Origin: Nymphalis io | Taxonomy: Eukaryota > Arthropoda > Insecta > Lepidoptera > Nymphalidae | Length of the DNA: 64,000 nt | Assembly (NCBI RefSeq): GCF_905147045.1 | Contig: NC_065918.1 | Span: 10,044,001-10,108,000 of the forward strand | Direction: 5' to 3' | Part shown: piece after piece, positions 59,835 to 64,000 of the stretch | How the letters are laid out: every line of letters starts with the position of its first letter | Numbering within the stretch: the stretch's first letter is position 1 | Notes under the pieces: generated by a model | Told to the model about the DNA's origin: nothing | Database searches by the model: none | Seen by the model: the letters and a program-made list of their open reading frames with translations, nothing else | Translations under genes and position numbers: made by a program

Positions 59835-62800
59835 TATAATAACATTGTACTTTTGTTCCAAGAAAGTACGTGCGGTCGAGTAACCGAGGAAAAGTCAGAT
59901 AGTAACTTGCTGAAAGGATATTCAACAGTGCTTGTGATAGTTTTAACGCTTGTCTCGATTGACACTAGAAGTTGGGGCTGTGTAATTTTTACAACTAAAT
60001 TACTAGAAGATTTTTATACAACCTTTAATGATTATTTATTATGATTTATAAATCTGTTTATTTAAATAATGGATAGGCTTACAGCTCGGCCTTCTCGTTG
60101 AGAGCCAGTCCCTTCGGTTTGAGGTGCAAATTTAATATGCAAATTGTTTGAATAAAACGTAATAATTACAATCTGATTCTTTTAAGTAACTTATTCTAAC
60201 AAATGGTTTTGTTTTTCTTGGTATTTTAACATATTCTTTATCAGAGTAATAATACAACTTGACATAGTTTTATAGTTATAATGTGATAAAACGATTGCAA
60301 TACAGTACCTTACTTCACTTTGTTCTCTTTGTAACCTTAAATTTGAAAACACTCCTCCACTTTTGTAAGCCAAGTTAAGATTATTTGTATCTTGGCCATA
60401 GGATAGCACTCAGGCTTGAACTCTGGTTCGAATAACTCTATTCATAATTATATTAAATATATTTATATTGAATGTTAACTTATCTGACCTCTTGTTTAAT
60501 TCATCTTCTATTGCTTCTCTGCTTCTATTTTCGCTTCTTCTCCTTGCTTCAATCATCTTGTTTTTAAGAATCAGCACTAGTCAAACAATTTTTCCAATCT
60601 TTCCAAACTACATTTCATTGCTGACGCTCTTCGTCTCGCTGTTTATTACTCTCGACCTCGGTATGGCGCACGCGCGATACCTTTGTTTGTATAATAATGT
60701 CTTGTTCTCTTTACCTGACCCTTAAACCTTCTTCTTCTGGTAATTGTTATGACTAGACGTGTTCTTCTGACTTACTAGGAGCGCATTGCCATAAGTCGTG
60801 CTTCCCGACACTGATCCTAAAACCTGGGTACACTTGAGTCTGCACTTAACCTTACTGTTATTATTATTTATAATAATTTAAATTGTTAATGAATTTAAGA
60901 CATTTACACAAGTACAACCCAACTAGCCCATCAATAACGAAAGATCATTTCTTTTATTTTCATTTCTAAGCAAGCAGCTACAATGTGATAACTAATTTGT
61001 AAGTTAACAATAGTGTTCATATAAGCAACGTTTGTGTGTCTTTTATGAGAATAAAACTTTTTAAACCTTAACTGATTCTATTGAATTAGAATATGTATTA
61101 GTTTATTCAATTTTGTGTTTTATTGGTTACATATTCTTACGATTGTTATTGTTTAAAGTTCTAATTAATAAAATAAAAACAATACTGTAAATGTATCCCA
61201 GTAGGATCTATATTTGGTGCTATAAAAGTATTTTTGGAATTTTAATTAGTCACTCGTCTCCAAGACTGATTAATGTGGACGAATGTAGTTTTTGTTAAAT
61301 TTTGAATAAGTTTTTATTATTCTTGATTTTGTGGAGGTTGCAATTAGGTTTGTGTTTAATGTTTGTTTTGTTTATTTCAAAATTTCATTTTAATTTAAAC
61401 GTGTTAGTAATTAATATTTAATACTTATTTATTAATTTAATACAATTTCCAAGTTAAATATTAATATTAAAAAAAGGCAATAATAAGCAATCATAGCTTT
61501 TTCGTTATTTGATGAAAATGTATTGTGTATTTACATAAGTAAAGTAACGATGTATAGCCAAAAATACACACTATTTATGGCTTTATATCGTAGTAATGCA
61601 CACATTTATACCTATATGTTTTACGATGAAAAAGTAATATCGAAATTTTAAAACGTTAATTTTTTCGAAAATGTCATATAAAAATAAAAAGTTGGTCCTT
61701 TTAGGTACAATTAAATTTTTATAAAAATAAAAAAATAATTGCGCCTACAAAACTCCTTTATTGATTATAAGACAAGTGTCATTTCTTAAAATCAACTTTG
61801 ATTTAAATACGCCCTACATAGGTAAGGGGGGCAGTACATACATATCTATATATCGGAGAAGCATTCTCAGGTAATAAGGATTATTAATTGTCATGGTTTG
61901 TGGGCTTCACTAATACCCCATAATCATCTGCCTCAATCATTAAAAATCAAGCTTTATTTTTGACGAATGACAAATAATAAGTTCCTATATTAAATCAGTC
62001 ACATATATAATATGATTAAAAAAAAAGAAAATAATATAGAATATGATTAAAAAAAGAAAAGGACGAAACGCTAAACCACTAAACAGTTCCATTAAAAATT
62101 AAATCTCTTTTTTAATGCAAATTAGTTCAAACAAAAACAGCATTATAATTTTATTTTTTTATCTACATTTCCAAACTTTTTACCTACTTCAATAGTAGAT
62201 ACCTACTACATAGCAATCAAAAAATGCTCATAGAATGCAATATCATTTTATAAAGAAAACAATATGTAATACAACAATATAATAGCCACTTATTTATCAT
62301 ATCTTGTAAGCAGAAATTGCCGACGGTTTTGAAAAACGTTTTTATGCTGTAATAAATGCTAACAAGCATTACACTTCATAATTTCTATAAGCAAAATTGA
62401 GTCATAGTCAACACATACGGTGTTGGAGTAGATATTGTTCAGATTTAAATATATATTCCAATACTATATTACGTTATTATGAAAAAACATCCCACACGCA
62501 TGTTTTTATTCATATAATAATAATATTTGAAAGACACAAGTTTAGCACAAGCAAAAATTTTTGTATGAATTCAAATATAATTTATACTCTTCTCTAATCT
62601 TGAAAAATTACATATTATGTCATCAAGGTATAGTTAAAAGTATATATCAAGCATGTGCTTATATAGCCTTATGAGTACATAAGACTATATGAGCATGTAA
62701 ATGGTATTTATTGTAATTGTAATAAAAAGTTAATCTACAAAACGCACTCATAAATTGTCTTAAAATCTCAAGCATGACTGTTGTAGCATCAGCACCTATT

Positions 62801-63540
62801 TTGCTGTGCTGTTATTCCAAAAGTTATACAAGAGATTCTAAGACATTTTAGGAAAGCGTTGTGTAAACCAGCTTCCTATTACAACTGATCGCCGAGCTCA
62901 ATTTATAGGTCTTATGTAGTAATATGTGAGACAAACTATAGCGCGATTTAAAAGATGAGTAGTGGCATCTAGCGGCAGACGCTACAAATATTTGCCCGCT
63001 GTCCCCCTCCCATTTCTCGACGCTCGCTCTTTTATTAAATTACAATAAGTGAAATGAGTTTCACTTTTTTATGTTATCACATTTGATTTCACATTTAATA
63101 TATAAAAAATGCTACCGAAAAATTATTACGATATCTACAAAAGGAATTTTAATAATTTTTTTAAGTTAAGCGTTTTTAAATCTTTTTCTGTATTGACCGA
63201 TAGACGCGCGACGTCAAATGTTGTTTATTTATATGTTAGTATAAAAAAATATCCTTTTATTTATTGTCGAGTACATTTGCGTACACTAATATAACATTTA
63301 GGACTCAGAAAAATACTGTTTCCCATGAATCATTATTATCAACAAAAATATGTCGATATTATTGTTCAAACTTCATTTTAATATACTAATTATTTGTTGT
63401 ACATTTAAGTTTTTAGTTTAAGCTTAAAACAGCTAACTTTTTCAGGCTAAGTATAGGTATTTGTTTTATATAAACCTAACTTAGAATATTCATAATAACT
63501 TAACTAAAATTGTTTTTGGCATACATTTATGTTGACATAA
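59835..63540. other. AT-rich non-coding stretch
   Basis: No gene recognised. ORFs at 60468-60725 (hydrophobic, Leu/Ile/Ser rich) and 62397-62597 have no domain. A TGGCATCTAGCGGCAGACGC segment at about 62965 resembles a dispersed lepidopteran repeat. Confidence 0.4.
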
Positions 63541-63544
63541 TTTT

Positions 63545-63600
63545 TATTATTATTAAACAACTTTATTGGACACACAAGGAAAAAAGAAAAAGAAAAGCAT
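63545..63600 (-). repeat. Possible LINE 3' end, minus strand
   Basis: Read on minus: CCTTGTGTGTCCAATAAAGT followed by TGTTTAATAATAATA, a polyadenylation-like signal with a simple-repeat tail. No coding part is next to it; a (TA)n tract lies on the other side. Confidence 0.35.
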
Positions 63601-63615
63601 TATATATATAATGAT

Positions 63616-63646
<31 letters not shown>

Positions 63647-64000
63647 TTATTTATATATATTATAATTCGGGGAAGACCGTCGGGCGGGTAAGGCCGTACA
63701 CTAAGGAATACGACTAATTCTTAATAGCTACCCACATAGCAGCATGATGTACGAAAATGACTTACTGTTCTAATATTTATAAATTTAAGCACATGGCGTT
63801 AGTTAAAATACAGAGAGAAAAAACTTCTTTTGAAATTTGGTTTGTCAGTTAACTTTCATCAAGACGTCACCTTCATCACCTTGTTAAAAAAAAACTACGC
63901 TGTGTATTTTTGTGTGATGTTATTCGGATCTGTGCAGGTTAGTACATTAGTTTACAATTTTATAAAATAATTTCTTTGTCTAATAATTATCTAAATTACT
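63601..64000. other. TA microsatellite and non-coding end of window
   Basis: A (TA)n tract at about 63621-63645 is followed by unrecognised sequence to the window end. Confidence 0.4.

Noticed and set aside
60468..60725. 85-codon hydrophobic ORF that could be a membrane protein
   Set aside because: It is Leu/Ile/Ser/Phe rich because of T- and C-rich sequence, has no domain and no splice or promoter support.

Overview
This window looks like nuclear DNA from an insect, most probably a butterfly or moth (Lepidoptera). It is AT-rich, has short exons with GT-AG introns, and is full of transposable elements of types common in lepidopteran genomes: tRNA-derived SINEs, a very abundant SINE ending in the CCACTTACCATCAGGTGG motif, CR1-like and RTE LINEs, cecropia-type mariners and piggyBac.

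One host gene is clear. From 4184 to 23494 on the + strand, 16 exons join in continuous frame and encode the first ~1046 residues of an axonemal outer-arm dynein heavy chain of the DNAH5/DNAH8 type. The reading ends after exon 16 in the dynein tail, with the frame still open. No further exon is recognisable in the remaining ~40 kb, so the next intron is very long, the gene is truncated, or the assembly is discontinuous.

The introns carry most of the first block of repeats. Intron 6 holds an almost intact CR1-like LINE (7090-10757). Intron 11 holds an internally deleted mariner (15110-16050). Intron 13 holds a tRNA-SINE, a decayed CR1 LINE, and a second tRNA-derived SINE interrupted by a truncated copy of the intron-6 LINE.

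From 23.5 to 36 kb the DNA is AT-rich and almost gene-free, with one unidentified exon-like ORF (28413-28571), a LINE ORF1-type fragment (25145-25434), a MITE-like element (32666-33045) and a mariner (35114-36393). From 36 to 48 kb there are SINEs, LINE 3' ends, TA microsatellites, two copies of a repeat ending in a tRNA-like sequence with a 13-nt anticodon arm, and one tRNA pseudogene.

From 48 to 60 kb the insertions are nested. A piggyBac relic is interrupted by a mariner. A SINE is interrupted by an R1-clade LINE fragment. A mariner (54895-59834) is interrupted by a ~3 kb RTE LINE (8-bp target duplication ATATGAAA) and by an internally deleted copy of the intron-6 LINE. The last 4 kb show nothing coding.

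The strongest non-gene observations are: the shared 3'-terminal motif of the intact LINE and the abundant SINE, which suggests a mobilising pair; three perfect or near-perfect (TA)n-centred palindromes with unique arms; and the paired tRNA-like repeats with a compensatory base-pair change. No system with a demonstrably new function was found.
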